Origin: Alcanivorax sediminis
Lineage (GTDB): Bacteria > Pseudomonadota > Gammaproteobacteria > Pseudomonadales > Alcanivoracaceae
Reading direction: 5' to 3'
DNA: 64,000 nt
Assembly: GCF_009601165.1 (NCBI RefSeq)
Contig: NZ_WIRE01000001.1
Coordinates: forward strand, 868,001 to 932,000
In this document: piece by piece, positions 37,206 to 46,925 of the stretch
How positions within the stretch are numbered: position 1 is the first letter of the stretch
Layout: each line of letters starts with the position of its first letter
Made by a program: the position numbers and the translations under genes
Notes under the pieces: model-generated
The model's input: only the letters and a program-made list of their open reading frames with translations
Databases searched by the model: none
Told to the model about the DNA's origin: nothing

Positions 37206-37430
37206 ATGAGTAGTTTGTCCCGATTTTATCAATCCCTTATGGCTCGACTATTTACCCGTATGCCGGGTCGTGCCCATGGTCAGCGGGGCGCCAGTGCGCT
37301 GGAATACATCGTGCTGGCAGCAGCCCTGATCATCATTATTGGCGGGCTGGCGACCAATACCACGGTTCAGGACGCCTTGAATTCGGCGTTCGAAAATCTG
37401 TTCGCAGACGCCTCCAACGCAGGCGGCTGA
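37206..37430 (+). CDS. flp: Flp-type pilin
   Basis: The 74-residue prepilin has a basic leader and the Flp motif GASALEYIVLAAALIIIIGG: cleavage is expected after the Gly, leaving Glu at position 5 and a hydrophobic assembly helix. The start at 37206 follows GGAGAC. It forms the pilus fibre assembled by the downstream Tad proteins. No prepilin peptidase gene (tadV/cpaA) is in the window. Confidence 0.9.
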   Translation: MSSLSRFYQSLMARLFTRMPGRAHGQRGASALEYIVLAAALIIIIGGLATNTTVQDALNSAFENLFADASNAGG

Positions 37431-37454
37431 GCTGAGCAGGCTGGAAGTTTCCTC

Positions 37455-37907
37455 GTGAAAGGTCGTCACCAGCAATTCGGTGCGGTAGCACTCGAATTCA
37501 TCATGCTGTTTCCGTTTGTGGTTGCCATGCTGTATGGCGCAGCGGTGTACGGCCTTACCTTTTTTGCCCAATACCGGATGCAGAACGCGGTCGATACCGC
37601 CGTGGCCACTGCTCTGTACCTGGATCGTTCTGCCTACGAAAGTGACGCCCTGCCTGCTGCGGTAACCCAGCGTGCCAACACGGCACTGGCCGGGCTGGTG
37701 GCGCAGTTGCCGCAGAGTCTGCGTAACCTCAATACCGATTCGGCCTGCTCCCTGGAGACCGTGGGCGGTATCGAAATGCTCCATTGTGAGTTGGTGTACA
37801 GTAACTATGCAGCGAATCCCGTTGCGCCGGCGCTGAATTTCGGCATGCTGGGGGAGTTTCCCCCATTGCCCGCGCAGTTGGATGTGGATGCAAGGGCCGC
37901 GTTTTAA
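37455..37907 (+). CDS. tadE: TadE-like pseudopilin
   Basis: The 150-residue protein starts at GTG (MKGRHQQFGAVALEFIMLFPFVVAMLYGAAVYGL) with a TadE-type type III signal: G-A-V-A-L-E-F followed by one hydrophobic helix. The C-terminal ~110 residues are predicted periplasmic with two Cys (CSLE and HCEL). It lies 24 bases after flp and is a minor pilus component by analogy. Confidence 0.82.
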   Translation: MKGRHQQFGAVALEFIMLFPFVVAMLYGAAVYGLTFFAQYRMQNAVDTAVATALYLDRSAYESDALPAAVTQRANTALAGLVAQLPQSLRNLNTDSACSLETVGGIEMLHCELVYSNYAANPVAPALNFGMLGEFPPLPAQLDVDARAAF

Positions 37908-37975
37908 ACGGTCTGACTGCGCTATAAAGCAAGCAGGATAAAAAACAGAACAGACAAGGATGTTCCGGAGAGAAC

Positions 37976-38815
37976 ATGGGATCGAGACTGCTGTACATGC
38001 TGCCCGCTCTGGTGGTGGCATTGGTTGCCCTGATACTGGCGGTGGTGGGGTTGAGTCGTAATCCGGCTTCGTCTCTGGCAGTGGCACCCGATGACAAGGC
38101 GCGAGTTGCTCAGGAGCAACAGGCTCCGGCATTCCGTTATTGGGTGGTGACCGAAAGCCTCAATATCGGCGATGAGCTGACGGAAGATTCTCTGGCGGTG
38201 GTGTCCTCGCCGGCGCCTATCGCCAATGTGCTGACCGCGGACGAAGACGTGGTGGGCAAGGAATTACGCCAGTTTGCCCGTCCGGGCGAGCTGCTTTCCC
38301 GCAATCATCTGGAACCTGGTGGAACCCTGCCCGGCACCTTGCCGGCGGGATATCGTGCCTTGGCGGTGGCCGTGGATGACGTGGTCATGGCCGGTGGCCT
38401 GGTAACACCGGGTGATCTGGTTGATGTGGTTGTGGCGTTTCGCAAGGGCGATGGCGAGCGCGATAATCCAGCCGCCATGGTGCTGCTCAGTAATGTTCAG
38501 GTGCTGGCGGTGAAGGGGGCCATGGCGGAGGCCCAGTCCGGTCAGGACCGGGAACAACAGCGCCGCAACAATACGGTGGTGCTGGCGGTGCCCAGTGACA
38601 AGATGCCGGCGGTGTTGCTGGCGGAAGAAGAAGGGGCGCTGCGGCTGGCCGTGGTGGCCAGCAAAGACAAGAGTCTGGCGGCCGGTGGCAGTGGCAAGCC
38701 GGTGTACTACCGTGACCTGTTCCCGGGCAAGTCGGCGCCAGTGCGCAAGTCGGCGCCGGGCCAGCGGGTGGAAGTTTACGAAGGATCGGATTCAAGGAGC
38801 ACCTATGTGCGTTAG
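37976..38815 (+). CDS. cpaB: Flp pilus assembly protein CpaB/RcpC
   Basis: The 279-residue protein has an N-terminal membrane helix (LLYMLPALVVALVALILAVVGLS), a SAF-like domain (VVTESLNIGDELTEDSLAVV, then GYRALAVAVDDVVMAGGLVTPGDLVDVVVAF) and a typical CpaB ending. It is thought to connect the secretin to the inner-membrane machine. Its 3' end overlaps cpaC by 11 bases. Confidence 0.9.
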   Translation: MGSRLLYMLPALVVALVALILAVVGLSRNPASSLAVAPDDKARVAQEQQAPAFRYWVVTESLNIGDELTEDSLAVVSSPAPIANVLTADEDVVGKELRQFARPGELLSRNHLEPGGTLPGTLPAGYRALAVAVDDVVMAGGLVTPGDLVDVVVAFRKGDGERDNPAAMVLLSNVQVLAVKGAMAEAQSGQDREQQRRNNTVVLAVPSDKMPAVLLAEEEGALRLAVVASKDKSLAAGGSGKPVYYRDLFPGKSAPVRKSAPGQRVEVYEGSDSRSTYVR

Positions 38816-39965
38816 CAGACTGTTCAGAATGGCCCTGGTGGTGCTGGCCGGTTTGTGGCTGGCACCGGCTCAGGCAGAGGGCCTGGAGGGGTCCATGCGG
38901 GTAGCGCCAGGTGATCAGAAGGTCCTGACGTTCCCGTCGCCGGTGGCCAAAGTGGCCACATCGGATCCTGAGGTCGCGGCGTTGACGGTGACCGGCGCGC
39001 AAGAGTTGCTGCTCACTGCGAAGGCGGAAGGGTCAGCGGTGTTGTCGATCTGGTTACGTGGTGACAGCAAGCCTCTGCGCAGCACGGTGGTGGTGGCGAC
39101 CACCTTGGGTTCATCGTTGCCATTCGGCACCCAGGTGCAGACCGATATCCGTGTACTGGAAGTCAGCCGTTCCGAGCTGAACCAGCTGGGCATGAGTTAC
39201 AGCAACATGTGGGATGGCGGCAATACCGCCGCGGGGATTGCCGTACCGGGCACCGGTTTTCAGGTGCCGGGCAGTTTCCCGACACCCATCAGCAGCGATG
39301 GCTTCAACCTGTTCCGATTTGGTTCCAATTCGGTGTTGGCGATTAATGCACTGGAAGCGGGCGGTTTTGCCTACACCCTGGCCGAGCCTTCTCTCACCAG
39401 CCTGTCCGGGCAGAGTGCCAGCTTCCTTTCTGGCGGCGAGTTCCCGATTCCTACCCGCAGTACCACCGACGGGGTGCAAATCGAGTTCAAGGAATTTGGT
39501 ATTGGCCTGAGCCTGACCCCCACCGTGATTGATGAAAACCAGATCATCCTGAAGGTGGCGCCGGAAGTCTCGGAGCTGGATTTCTCTGCCGGGGTGGAAA
39601 CCGGTGGTGTGGCGGTACCGGGTCTGCGCGTCCGTCGTGCAGAGACCACGGTGTCACTGGCGCCGGGGGAGACCTTTATCATCAGTGGTTTGGTGAGCCG
39701 TAATACCGTCAGCAATAGTGATCGCCTGCCCGGTATCGGTAACCTGCCGATCCTAGGTGCCTTCTTCCGTTCTTCGCGCATTGAAAAGAACGACAAGGAG
39801 CTGGTGATGGTGGTGACCCCGCATCTGGTGACGCCGCAGAAGCAATCCGACATGCCGGCGACTCTGCCCGGAGCCGGTTACCACAACAGCAGCATGGGCT
39901 GGCTGGATATGGCCACACAGGTGCGCCGCGGTTCCCAGCCCATCCGCCACGGCCTGAGCTGGTGA
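38805..39965 (+). CDS. cpaC: Tad secretin CpaC/RcpA
   Basis: The 386-residue protein starts MCVSRLFRMALVVLAGLWLAPAQA (signal peptide) after AAGGAG. It has the pilus-assembly N-terminal domain (MRVAPGDQKVLTFPSPVAKVATSDPEVAALTVTGAQELLLTAKAEG) and a secretin domain ending in FIISGLVSRNTVSNSDRLPGIGNLPILGAFFRS and ELVMVVTPHLV. It forms the outer-membrane pore. A longer upstream frame (from 38595) is an alternative reading of cpaB and is rejected. Confidence 0.92.
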   Translation: MCVSRLFRMALVVLAGLWLAPAQAEGLEGSMRVAPGDQKVLTFPSPVAKVATSDPEVAALTVTGAQELLLTAKAEGSAVLSIWLRGDSKPLRSTVVVATTLGSSLPFGTQVQTDIRVLEVSRSELNQLGMSYSNMWDGGNTAAGIAVPGTGFQVPGSFPTPISSDGFNLFRFGSNSVLAINALEAGGFAYTLAEPSLTSLSGQSASFLSGGEFPIPTRSTTDGVQIEFKEFGIGLSLTPTVIDENQIILKVAPEVSELDFSAGVETGGVAVPGLRVRRAETTVSLAPGETFIISGLVSRNTVSNSDRLPGIGNLPILGAFFRSSRIEKNDKELVMVVTPHLVTPQKQSDMPATLPGAGYHNSSMGWLDMATQVRRGSQPIRHGLSW

Positions 39966-39969
39966 CCCC

Positions 39970-41163
39970 ATGAGTGACCACGACATCGTTCTTTCCGTCG
40001 TTGACGACAGTGGCCTGGAAGCCTGGCTGGAACGGGTGGTGGAAGAGCCGTTTCGCCTCGAACAGGTCAGCCGCACAGACCTGACGCGGGTATTGCGCCT
40101 GCTGGAGGCCACCACTGCGCATGTGGTGATGGTGGAAATTTCTGACAGTGATCTGGATCAGTCGCTGGCGATCATTACCGCGCTGACCACGGCGCGCCCG
40201 TGGGTGACGGTGATCACCGTCTGCTCCCGCGCCAATCAGGACCTGTTGTTGCAATCCATGCGTGCGGGTGCGCGCGATTGTTTTGTGGCGGGCAGTGATG
40301 CCAGTGATGTGCGTGAGCGACTGCGTCGCCATCAGCTGATGCGGGTGGGGCATTACGATGACCGTATCCAGTCGGCCACCAATAATCTGGTGTTGGTGGC
40401 ATCGGCCAGTCCCACCGTGGATACCCGCTTTCTTACCCAGAATATCGCACTGGGGGTGAACCGCCTGTTCCCCCATGAGCGCACCCTCGCCATTGATACG
40501 CAACCCTCCGAGCGCGGCATTTTCTATCTGGATGTTCATAACGAATATGGCCTTGAGAACTTGCTGGCCAGTCCGGAGACCCTGGACGACACCCTGATTG
40601 GTACGGCCCTGGAAGAGTACCGCCCGGGGTTGCGTCTGTTGGCCGGTGGTATCAACCGTGAGGACATGGAAGGGGATCGCAGTGCGGACCTGTTCATTGC
40701 GCTCAATCACCTGATGCAGATGTTTGATCGCATCATTATCAATGTGGGCACCATGCAGCGGCGGCACTGGGTGCGGGCGCTGGGCATCCATGCCCGTCAT
40801 CTGCTGATCGGCATGCATCCACTGGTGGATCAGGCCCATGCGGTGCGCACGCTGGGCAATGAATGGCGTGCTCACCTGGGACGCGACAGCAAGGTGAATC
40901 TGGTCGTGGATGGTGCTGACAGCCGGGTACCGCCCTCGCTGGATGAGCTGGCTGAGACGACGGGTGCCGAAGTACTGGGGCAGCTGCCCATGGACTGGAA
41001 TCATCGCCTGCTGGCCATGAATGCCGGCTTGCCGATTCAGGAACAGAGCCCCCGTTGTCATTACAGTCGCGCCCTGCATAGCCTGGTGAACAAGCTGGAA
41101 ATGCAGCCTGAGAGCAGCTCGAACAGTGAAGGCTGGTGGCAACGAATTCGCAGCCCGGGTTAA
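39970..41163 (+). CDS. tadZ: TadZ/CpaE-like localisation factor with degenerate P-loop
   Basis: The 397-residue protein has a receiver-like N-terminal domain (HDIVLSVVDDSGLEAWLE, then LLLQSMRAGARDCFVAG) and a ParA/MinD-like C-terminal domain (LAIDTQPSERGIFYLDVHNEYGLENLLASPETLDD). Where a Walker A KGGxGK(T/S) is expected the sequence reads VASASPTVDTRFLTQNIA, with no Lys. TadZ directs the pilus machine to its polar site. Degenerate P-loops are known in some TadZ proteins, so it may still be functional. It sits between cpaC and cpaF. Confidence 0.85.
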   Translation: MSDHDIVLSVVDDSGLEAWLERVVEEPFRLEQVSRTDLTRVLRLLEATTAHVVMVEISDSDLDQSLAIITALTTARPWVTVITVCSRANQDLLLQSMRAGARDCFVAGSDASDVRERLRRHQLMRVGHYDDRIQSATNNLVLVASASPTVDTRFLTQNIALGVNRLFPHERTLAIDTQPSERGIFYLDVHNEYGLENLLASPETLDDTLIGTALEEYRPGLRLLAGGINREDMEGDRSADLFIALNHLMQMFDRIIINVGTMQRRHWVRALGIHARHLLIGMHPLVDQAHAVRTLGNEWRAHLGRDSKVNLVVDGADSRVPPSLDELAETTGAEVLGQLPMDWNHRLLAMNAGLPIQEQSPRCHYSRALHSLVNKLEMQPESSSNSEGWWQRIRSPG

Positions 41164-41201
41164 GCCCGCTGCACTAATACTGCACTGACCAGGAGTCGAG
41201 A

Positions 41202-42362
41202 GTGGCAGGACGCATTGACGCGGAATATCAACAGCTCAAGGACCGCGCCCATCGCTGGGTAGTCGAGCGGCTGGATGAAGAAGGCATTGAGGTCAGCAAT
41301 GCCAACCGTGAACTGCTGTCTGAATTTATCCGTAATGCTGTGGCGCAACACATTGCCTTGAACCGGGTGCCACTTTCCACTCAGGATCTCAACCAGCTGG
41401 TCAAGGACACGCTGGATGAGGTACTGGGTTTTGGCCCGCTGGAGCCGCTGCTGGCAGATCCGCGGATCAACGATATTCTTGTGAATGGCCCGGACAATGT
41501 CTTCATTGAAGTGGCCGGGGTGCTGCAGAAGGCGCAGGTTCGTTTCATCAACGACGACCATGTGATCCGGGTGATTCGACGTATGCTGGCCCCGTTGGGT
41601 CGGCGTCTGGATGAGGCGAGCCCCATGGTGGATGCCCGCCTGCCAGACGGCTCACGGGTGAATGCGATTATTCCGCCGCTGGCCCTGAATGGCCCCAGCA
41701 TCAGTATCCGTAAATTTACCCGTAATCACCTCAGTGCTGACGAGATGATTCGTAGCGGCTCGCTGACCCAGGCTTGCCTCGATACGCTGATTACGGCGGT
41801 GGAAACCCGCCGTAATATCATCATCAGTGGTGGTACCGGTACCGGTAAAACCACCATGCTGAATCTGATCAGCCAGTACATTCCCCGCGGGGAACGGATC
41901 CTCACCATCGAGGACTCTGCCGAACTGGTGCTCAATCACCCCCATGTGGTGTCACTGGAAACGCGTCCGGCCAATACGGAAGGCAAAGGTCAGGTGACGG
42001 CTCGGGAGCTGGTCATCAACTCCCTGCGGATGCGCCCGGACCGGGTGATTCTGGGTGAGGTGCGCTCCAATGAAATTATTGAGCTGCTGCAGGCCATGAA
42101 TACCGGCCATGAAGGCTCCATGAGTACCATCCACGCCAACAGCACCAAGGACGCGTTGGTGCGGATCGAAACCCTGCTGGCGGTGAGTGGTTATGAAGCC
42201 AGTGAAAAAGCCATTGGTCGTCTGATCGGCTCGGCACTGGACGTGATTATTCAGCTGCAGCGCCTGCCGGATGGTCGGCGCCGGGTCAGTGAAGTGGTGG
42301 CGCTGTCGCCCACCGATGATGAGCAGTACAACCTGGATTACCTTTACAGGTGTGAGCCATGA
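41202..42362 (+). CDS. cpaF: Tad secretion ATPase TadA/CpaF
   Basis: The 386-residue ATPase starts at GTG after CAGGAG. It has the N-terminal helical domain, the CpaF motif [18 protein letters not shown], Walker [15 protein letters not shown] near residue 212, and Walker B/Asp-box [38 protein letters not shown]. It powers Flp assembly and overlaps tadB by four bases. Confidence 0.95.
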   Translation: MAGRIDAEYQQLKDRAHRWVVERLDEEGIEVSNANRELLSEFIRNAVAQHIALNRVPLSTQDLNQLVKDTLDEVLGFGPLEPLLADPRINDILVNGPDNVFIEVAGVLQKAQVRFINDDHVIRVIRRMLAPLGRRLDEASPMVDARLPDGSRVNAIIPPLALNGPSISIRKFTRNHLSADEMIRSGSLTQACLDTLITAVETRRNIIISGGTGTGKTTMLNLISQYIPRGERILTIEDSAELVLNHPHVVSLETRPANTEGKGQVTARELVINSLRMRPDRVILGEVRSNEIIELLQAMNTGHEGSMSTIHANSTKDALVRIETLLAVSGYEASEKAIGRLIGSALDVIIQLQRLPDGRRRVSEVVALSPTDDEQYNLDYLYRCEP

Positions 42363-43279
42363 GTGCCCTGGCGCTGCTTGGCATGGCCCAGACCCTGGGT
42401 ATCATCGCGGTAATGACCGTGCTGGTGCAGGTGTTGTGGTTCCGGCGGCGCGAAAAAGTGCTGCTCGGTGAGCGGGTGCGCCAGCGCCTTCAGCAGCGCA
42501 CTGATATCCCGGTGGAGCAAAGCCAGGCCCGGGTAGCCAGCAGCCCCCTGGAGCGAGTGCTGTTGCGGGCAGATATCCGACTTTCGCGCACCCAGCTGGC
42601 GATGCTGGGTGTGCTGACCTTTATTCTGGTGGCGCTGGTGCTGGCCAGTAGCGGCCTGGTTGCTGCGATTGTGGTGTTGGCGCTGATTGTGGCCAGCGCC
42701 TGGTTGTACTGGCGCTTCCGCTTCCAGCAGCAGCGTCGCACCATTTTTGAATCACTGCCTGGCATCATGGACTCCACCCTCCGTTACATGGACGCAGGCC
42801 GTTCCCTGGAAGCGTCATTGCAGGAGTCCTTCAATGATGCTCCCCACGTGTTTGCGCCGTTGACCTTTCGTCTGCGTAGCGCCATTGATGCGGGACGGGA
42901 TTACACCGGCCTGTTCGACGATTTCTCAAAGCTTTATCAGGTGCCGTCGCTGGTGATGGTGTCCATTGCCCTGCGTACGTCCACCCGCTTTGGTTCATCG
43001 GTGCGGCCGGTGCTGCAGCAAGTGGCCAGCTCGTTGCGTTCCCAGCAGGAGCTGCGACGCGAATTCATGGCCTCCACGGCGGAAACCCGTTTTACCGCAG
43101 GCGCATTTACCCTGCTGCCGCTGGGTATGGCGGCCTACATGATGCTGATCAACGAGAAGTATGCAGAAGTGCTGCTGCACACGGATACCGGGCACACCAT
43201 GCTGATGATTGCCGGCATTCTGCAGGGGCTTGGTGTGATCGTTATCTGGCGCATGGTACAGGGGGTCGGCCGTGAATAA
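42359..43279 (+). CDS. tadB: Tad inner-membrane platform protein TadB
   Basis: The 306-residue protein has an N-terminal membrane helix, a central pair (LTFILVALVLASSGLVAAIVVLALIVASAWLYWRF) and a C-terminal GspF-like segment (SLPGIMDSTLRYMDAGRSLEASL), ending in two further hydrophobic helices. With TadC it forms the platform. Its start overlaps cpaF (ATGA) and its end overlaps tadC by eight bases. Confidence 0.9.
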   Translation: MSALALLGMAQTLGIIAVMTVLVQVLWFRRREKVLLGERVRQRLQQRTDIPVEQSQARVASSPLERVLLRADIRLSRTQLAMLGVLTFILVALVLASSGLVAAIVVLALIVASAWLYWRFRFQQQRRTIFESLPGIMDSTLRYMDAGRSLEASLQESFNDAPHVFAPLTFRLRSAIDAGRDYTGLFDDFSKLYQVPSLVMVSIALRTSTRFGSSVRPVLQQVASSLRSQQELRREFMASTAETRFTAGAFTLLPLGMAAYMMLINEKYAEVLLHTDTGHTMLMIAGILQGLGVIVIWRMVQGVGRE

Positions 43280-44144
43280 TGTATGGCTGATCCTGTCACT
43301 GATCCTGGTGGCGCTGTCGATCTGGTTGCTGTTCCGGGCCCGTCACTGGGAAATGCAGGCGCGGGTGAGTGAACGTCTCAGTGAGACCGGCAGCCGCAGC
43401 GCGGACAGCGAAAGCGGCCGGTTCTGGTTATGGCGAATGTCGGCGGCGCTGACCGAGTCTTCTTTGGCGGCCAGTGATTATCAGGAAATTCGTCAGGCCA
43501 TGGCGGGCATGGGCAAGAGCCGCGAGCAGTCCCAGGTCATTTATCTGCTGGCTTGCTGGATGCTCCCGGTCCTGGTGGCGTTGGTTGGCTTTCTGTTCTT
43601 CGGCGCCCTTGGTGGGGTGTTGTTGTCTGTGGCAGGTTTTATCTTGCCGCGGCGCACCATTCGCAGCATGGGGGCCCACGCCGAAATGCGCCAGAACCTG
43701 GAAGCGGTGGAGCTGTGTCACATGACCCGCATGCTGATGGAAGCCGGGCTGTCGCTGGAGCGAGTGATGCGCATCATCGGTGTTCAGGGCCGCCCGTTGT
43801 TGCCGGTGCTGATTCCGCGCATAGACCGCTTTAATCGCTTGATGCAGTCCGGTGCCGAACGCAGTCAGGCACTGGATGAGCTGGGCGAAAACAAACGGAT
43901 ACCGGTACTGCGCAGCTATGTGGTACTGATGAAACAGAGCAGCTTGCTGGGTTCCGGGGTGTCGACCAGCCTGGATCAGATCATCGAGGAAGCCCAGAAC
44001 GTGGAACGTAGCCGGATCCGGGAAGAAACCAACCGGATTGGTGCCAAGATGACGGTGGTGATGATGGCGTTCATGCTGCCGGCACTGTTTATTTTGATCG
44101 GTGGGCCGGCGGTGATGTCTATCGCCGACGCGCTGGCACGATAG
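43272..44144 (+). CDS. tadC: Tad inner-membrane platform protein TadC
   Basis: The 290-residue protein has membrane helices near residues 3-22, 95-130 and at the C-terminus (MTVVMMAFMLPALFILIGGPAVMSI), and a GspF-type cytoplasmic domain (NLEAVELCHMTRMLMEAGLSLERVMRIIG). It is the second platform subunit. It overlaps tadB, indicating coupled translation. Confidence 0.9.
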   Translation: MNNVWLILSLILVALSIWLLFRARHWEMQARVSERLSETGSRSADSESGRFWLWRMSAALTESSLAASDYQEIRQAMAGMGKSREQSQVIYLLACWMLPVLVALVGFLFFGALGGVLLSVAGFILPRRTIRSMGAHAEMRQNLEAVELCHMTRMLMEAGLSLERVMRIIGVQGRPLLPVLIPRIDRFNRLMQSGAERSQALDELGENKRIPVLRSYVVLMKQSSLLGSGVSTSLDQIIEEAQNVERSRIREETNRIGAKMTVVMMAFMLPALFILIGGPAVMSIADALAR

Positions 44145-44172
44145 TTAACAGAACGCACAGATAAGGAAAGGA

Positions 44173-44850
44173 ATGATGCCAATGCGAGGCTGGATCTGGG
44201 TGGCGGTGGTGATGCTGGTGGGGTGTGCCGGCCAGCCCACTGAAACGACCTCCAGCAGTACAGTGGATACCAGTGACATTGCTTGCCAGGAAGCGGTGCA
44301 GCCAGAGCAGCGTGTGGATCTGGAAATGATCGATACCCTCATGGCCAAAGGGCGCCACTATGCGGCGCTGGCACGGCTGGAAAGCAAGCCGATGGAGGGC
44401 ATCGACTACTGGCTTAGATACGGCCAGCTGCTGGCTTCTACCGGCAAGCTGGACGACGCCGAGCGGGTATTCCGGGACATGGTCAGCGAGTGTGAAGATG
44501 GTCGTAGCCGTCATGGTCTGGGCATGGTGCTGCTCAAGCGCAATCAGGTGAATGCGGCGATTACCCATCTGGAGGCGGCGCGCAGTATGGCTCCGGCCTC
44601 GGCCCAGGTGCGTAACGACTATGGGTACGCTCTGCTGTTGGTGGGACGCTATCAGGATGCCGCTTTTGAGTTACGTACGGCATTGGAGCTGGCTAATGGC
44701 CAGGGCCCGGTCCGTCAGAATGTGGCGGTGGCCTATCTGCTAACTGATGACCAGCAGGGACTGGAGGCGCTGAAATCAGAATATGGTTTTACCGACGATG
44801 AGCTGGCTTACGCGAGGGCGTTGCAGCAACAATTTGGTCGGGTGGAGTAA
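44173..44850 (+). CDS. tadD: TadD-like TPR lipoprotein
   Basis: The 225-residue product has a lipoprotein signal (WIWVAVVMLVGCAGQ, Cys near residue 17) and TPR repeats (YWLRYGQLLASTGKLDDAERVFRDMV, then RNDYGYALLLVGRYQDAAFELRTALELA). TadD is a pilotin-like outer-membrane lipoprotein of the Tad machine. It follows tadC by 28 bases. Confidence 0.87.
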   Translation: MMPMRGWIWVAVVMLVGCAGQPTETTSSSTVDTSDIACQEAVQPEQRVDLEMIDTLMAKGRHYAALARLESKPMEGIDYWLRYGQLLASTGKLDDAERVFRDMVSECEDGRSRHGLGMVLLKRNQVNAAITHLEAARSMAPASAQVRNDYGYALLLVGRYQDAAFELRTALELANGQGPVRQNVAVAYLLTDDQQGLEALKSEYGFTDDELAYARALQQQFGRVE

Positions 44851-44878
44851 TGAGCACGGCAACCATTGGGAGAGTGCC

Positions 44879-45157
44879 ATGAGCGCACGATGGATTTTGA
44901 TTGGCCTGTCACTGCCAGTAGTGGCATTGGCGGCGGAGCCGGCCGCGCAGTATCGCTTCGGGGTGTCTGATCAGGTGGTCAGCAAGCCGCCGGGCACGGA
45001 CACAGAGTGGCTGCTTGGCCAGCAGCGCACGGCGCAGTCTCCGGACGAGAGTGAGCTGCCGGCCCCCCTGTATGTGGATAGCCAGCGTCGTCTGGCTGAC
45101 TCTTTCCGCACGGCGATCCCGGAAACCTTCGGTGAGCAGACCCGGGACGATAACTAG
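44879..45157 (+). CDS. Small exported Tad-locus protein (DUF3613-like)
   Basis: The 92-residue protein has a signal peptide (MSARWILIGLSLPVVALAAEP) and a short mature part with TEWLLGQQRTAQSPDE and a SQRRLADSFRTAIP ending, resembling DUF3613 proteins found at Tad loci. The start at 44879 has a GGGAGAG site. Its 3' end overlaps tadG by 26 bases. Function unknown. Confidence 0.7.
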   Translation: MSARWILIGLSLPVVALAAEPAAQYRFGVSDQVVSKPPGTDTEWLLGQQRTAQSPDESELPAPLYVDSQRRLADSFRTAIPETFGEQTRDDN

Positions 45158-46886
45158 CCCCTTCCGCCAGCGGGGGGCGCTGACCATCATTACCCCCCTG
45201 CTGATGCTGGTCGTGATTATCCTGTCCGTGATGGCGCTGGACGGGGCGCGCTTGTATAGCCTGAGGGGTGACATGCAGGCCCAGGTCAATGTGGCGGCGC
45301 AGGCCGGGGCCTCAGCCACGCAGAGTTGTGGCGGGCTGGCACCCTCCACCACATTGATTCGCCAGCGTGCACTCACTGCGGCCCTGGCGCAGGGTTACGG
45401 TGGTGAGGAGGACGCGCTGGTGGTGCAGACCGGTGTGATCGAAGCCCCGGCAGGGGATAACGTGCTCGCTTTCCGCCCGGTCAGTTTCATCGAAGAAAGC
45501 AATGCGGTGCTGGTCTCTTATACTCGCAGTGAACCCATTTCCCTGCTGTTGCCGGAGTCGGTATTCGGCACCCTTGATATCACCGTCAATGCCGCCGCCC
45601 GTAAGGAAGTGACTGCCACACTCAGTGCCGCAGGCAGTACGGCCAGCGTAGATGCCGGGGTGGTGGGCGCGCTGCTCGGCGCGGTGCTGGGTGACCCGGG
45701 TTACGTGCTGGATCCCACCGATCTCGATAGCCTGCGTAATACCACGGTGGAGTTGGGTGAGTTGCTCACACAACTGGGGGTAGCGGATGTGGCGGAACTG
45801 TTGACGCTGGATGGCCAGGAACTGGCCGCCGGGTTGCGTGATGTAGCGGGTGTGGCGTCACCCGTGGGACAGGTGCTGGATGATCTGCTGGCCGCCAATG
45901 GTATCAGCACGGTGCAGGTCAGTGAGGTGCTGGAGGTGGTGGAAGGTACCCAGGTGCCTGCGGATAGCGAGTTTCCTCTCTACGACATGCTCATCAGCCT
46001 GGTCCTGAATGTGGCCGAAACCCAACAGGACGGCATGGGCGGTTTCCTGGATGTGCCGCTGGACCTGGATCTCAACACCGGTCTTGCCAACGTGGTGGCC
46101 GACGTGGACCTGCATGTAGGAGAGCCACCGAAAGTGGTTTCCGGGCCTGCCCGTCAGGACAGCGAGGGTAACTGGCGAACCCGCTTTTATTCCCCGGATG
46201 TCAGCCTTCTGGTTACGGCACAGATAGAACTGCTTTCGCTTGGGCTGGTGGATGCCGCTACCCTGACACTGCCTCTGGCGGTCAATGCCGGAGGCGCTGA
46301 AGGAGCCTTTGTAGGCGCCCGTTGCGCCACGGGTACCCGAAATGATGTGGCAGTGATTCTGGATCTGGAGCGCAGTGTTGCGCGATTGGGCTCCGGCGCT
46401 ATTGATCCGGATGATGGTCAGATCGTCCCGCAAGCGGTTTCCCTGACAGTGTTGAGCGGCGCCCTGTTGCCGGTGCCTGTACTGGAGGGGGAAGTGATGG
46501 TCAGTGGTGAGGTGCCAGGCGTTACTGAGCGTAATGTGGTGATCAGTGATGATTACCCGCTGTATTGTGACAGCGTCGCCGGGTGCAGCAGCAATGAATA
46601 CTCAGACACCGGGGATGGGGTCGGTGGACTCGATCTGGATGTGGATTTGAGCAATACGGTAGCTTTGGGCGGAGGTTTGCCGCTTGGTGTCCTTCTGACG
46701 CCTTTGGTGAATCTGCTCGAGAGCGTTTTAGGCGAGGTGGTCGAAGGTCTCGCAGCGACGCTTATCAATCCGTTGCTGGACGCAATGGGTGTCGGGCTTG
46801 GCGGTGTGAAGGTCACTCTTTCCAACGCGACCCAGGGCAGCAGCCAGGTGATTGAGAATGTGCCGGTGCTGGCGGCGGGGAATTAA
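45132..46886 (+). CDS. tadG: TadG-like pilus-associated protein
   Basis: The 584-residue protein begins near GTG 45132, inside the preceding gene, giving SRPGTITSPFRQRGALTIITPLLMLVVIILSVMALDGARLYSLRGDMQAQVNVAAQAGA: the G-A-L-T-I signal and single helix typical of TadG. The long Asp/Gly/Val-rich remainder is extracellular or periplasmic, with a few Cys pairs (CDSVAGC). A longer frame to 45015 has no better start. No VWA MIDAS motif was recognised, unlike many TadG proteins. It closes the Tad operon. Confidence 0.8.
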   Translation: MSRPGTITSPFRQRGALTIITPLLMLVVIILSVMALDGARLYSLRGDMQAQVNVAAQAGASATQSCGGLAPSTTLIRQRALTAALAQGYGGEEDALVVQTGVIEAPAGDNVLAFRPVSFIEESNAVLVSYTRSEPISLLLPESVFGTLDITVNAAARKEVTATLSAAGSTASVDAGVVGALLGAVLGDPGYVLDPTDLDSLRNTTVELGELLTQLGVADVAELLTLDGQELAAGLRDVAGVASPVGQVLDDLLAANGISTVQVSEVLEVVEGTQVPADSEFPLYDMLISLVLNVAETQQDGMGGFLDVPLDLDLNTGLANVVADVDLHVGEPPKVVSGPARQDSEGNWRTRFYSPDVSLLVTAQIELLSLGLVDAATLTLPLAVNAGGAEGAFVGARCATGTRNDVAVILDLERSVARLGSGAIDPDDGQIVPQAVSLTVLSGALLPVPVLEGEVMVSGEVPGVTERNVVISDDYPLYCDSVAGCSSNEYSDTGDGVGGLDLDVDLSNTVALGGGLPLGVLLTPLVNLLESVLGEVVEGLAATLINPLLDAMGVGLGGVKVTLSNATQGSSQVIENVPVLAAGN

Positions 46887-46925
46887 AATCTGAGCCTGAC
46901 CAAAATCAGGGTAAATGGATTTACG

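Noticed and set aside
38595..38804. N-terminal extension of the Tad secretin
   Set aside because: The 70 extra residues are Arg/Cys/Trp-rich alternative-frame translation of cpaB; a ribosome site and signal peptide begin at 38805.
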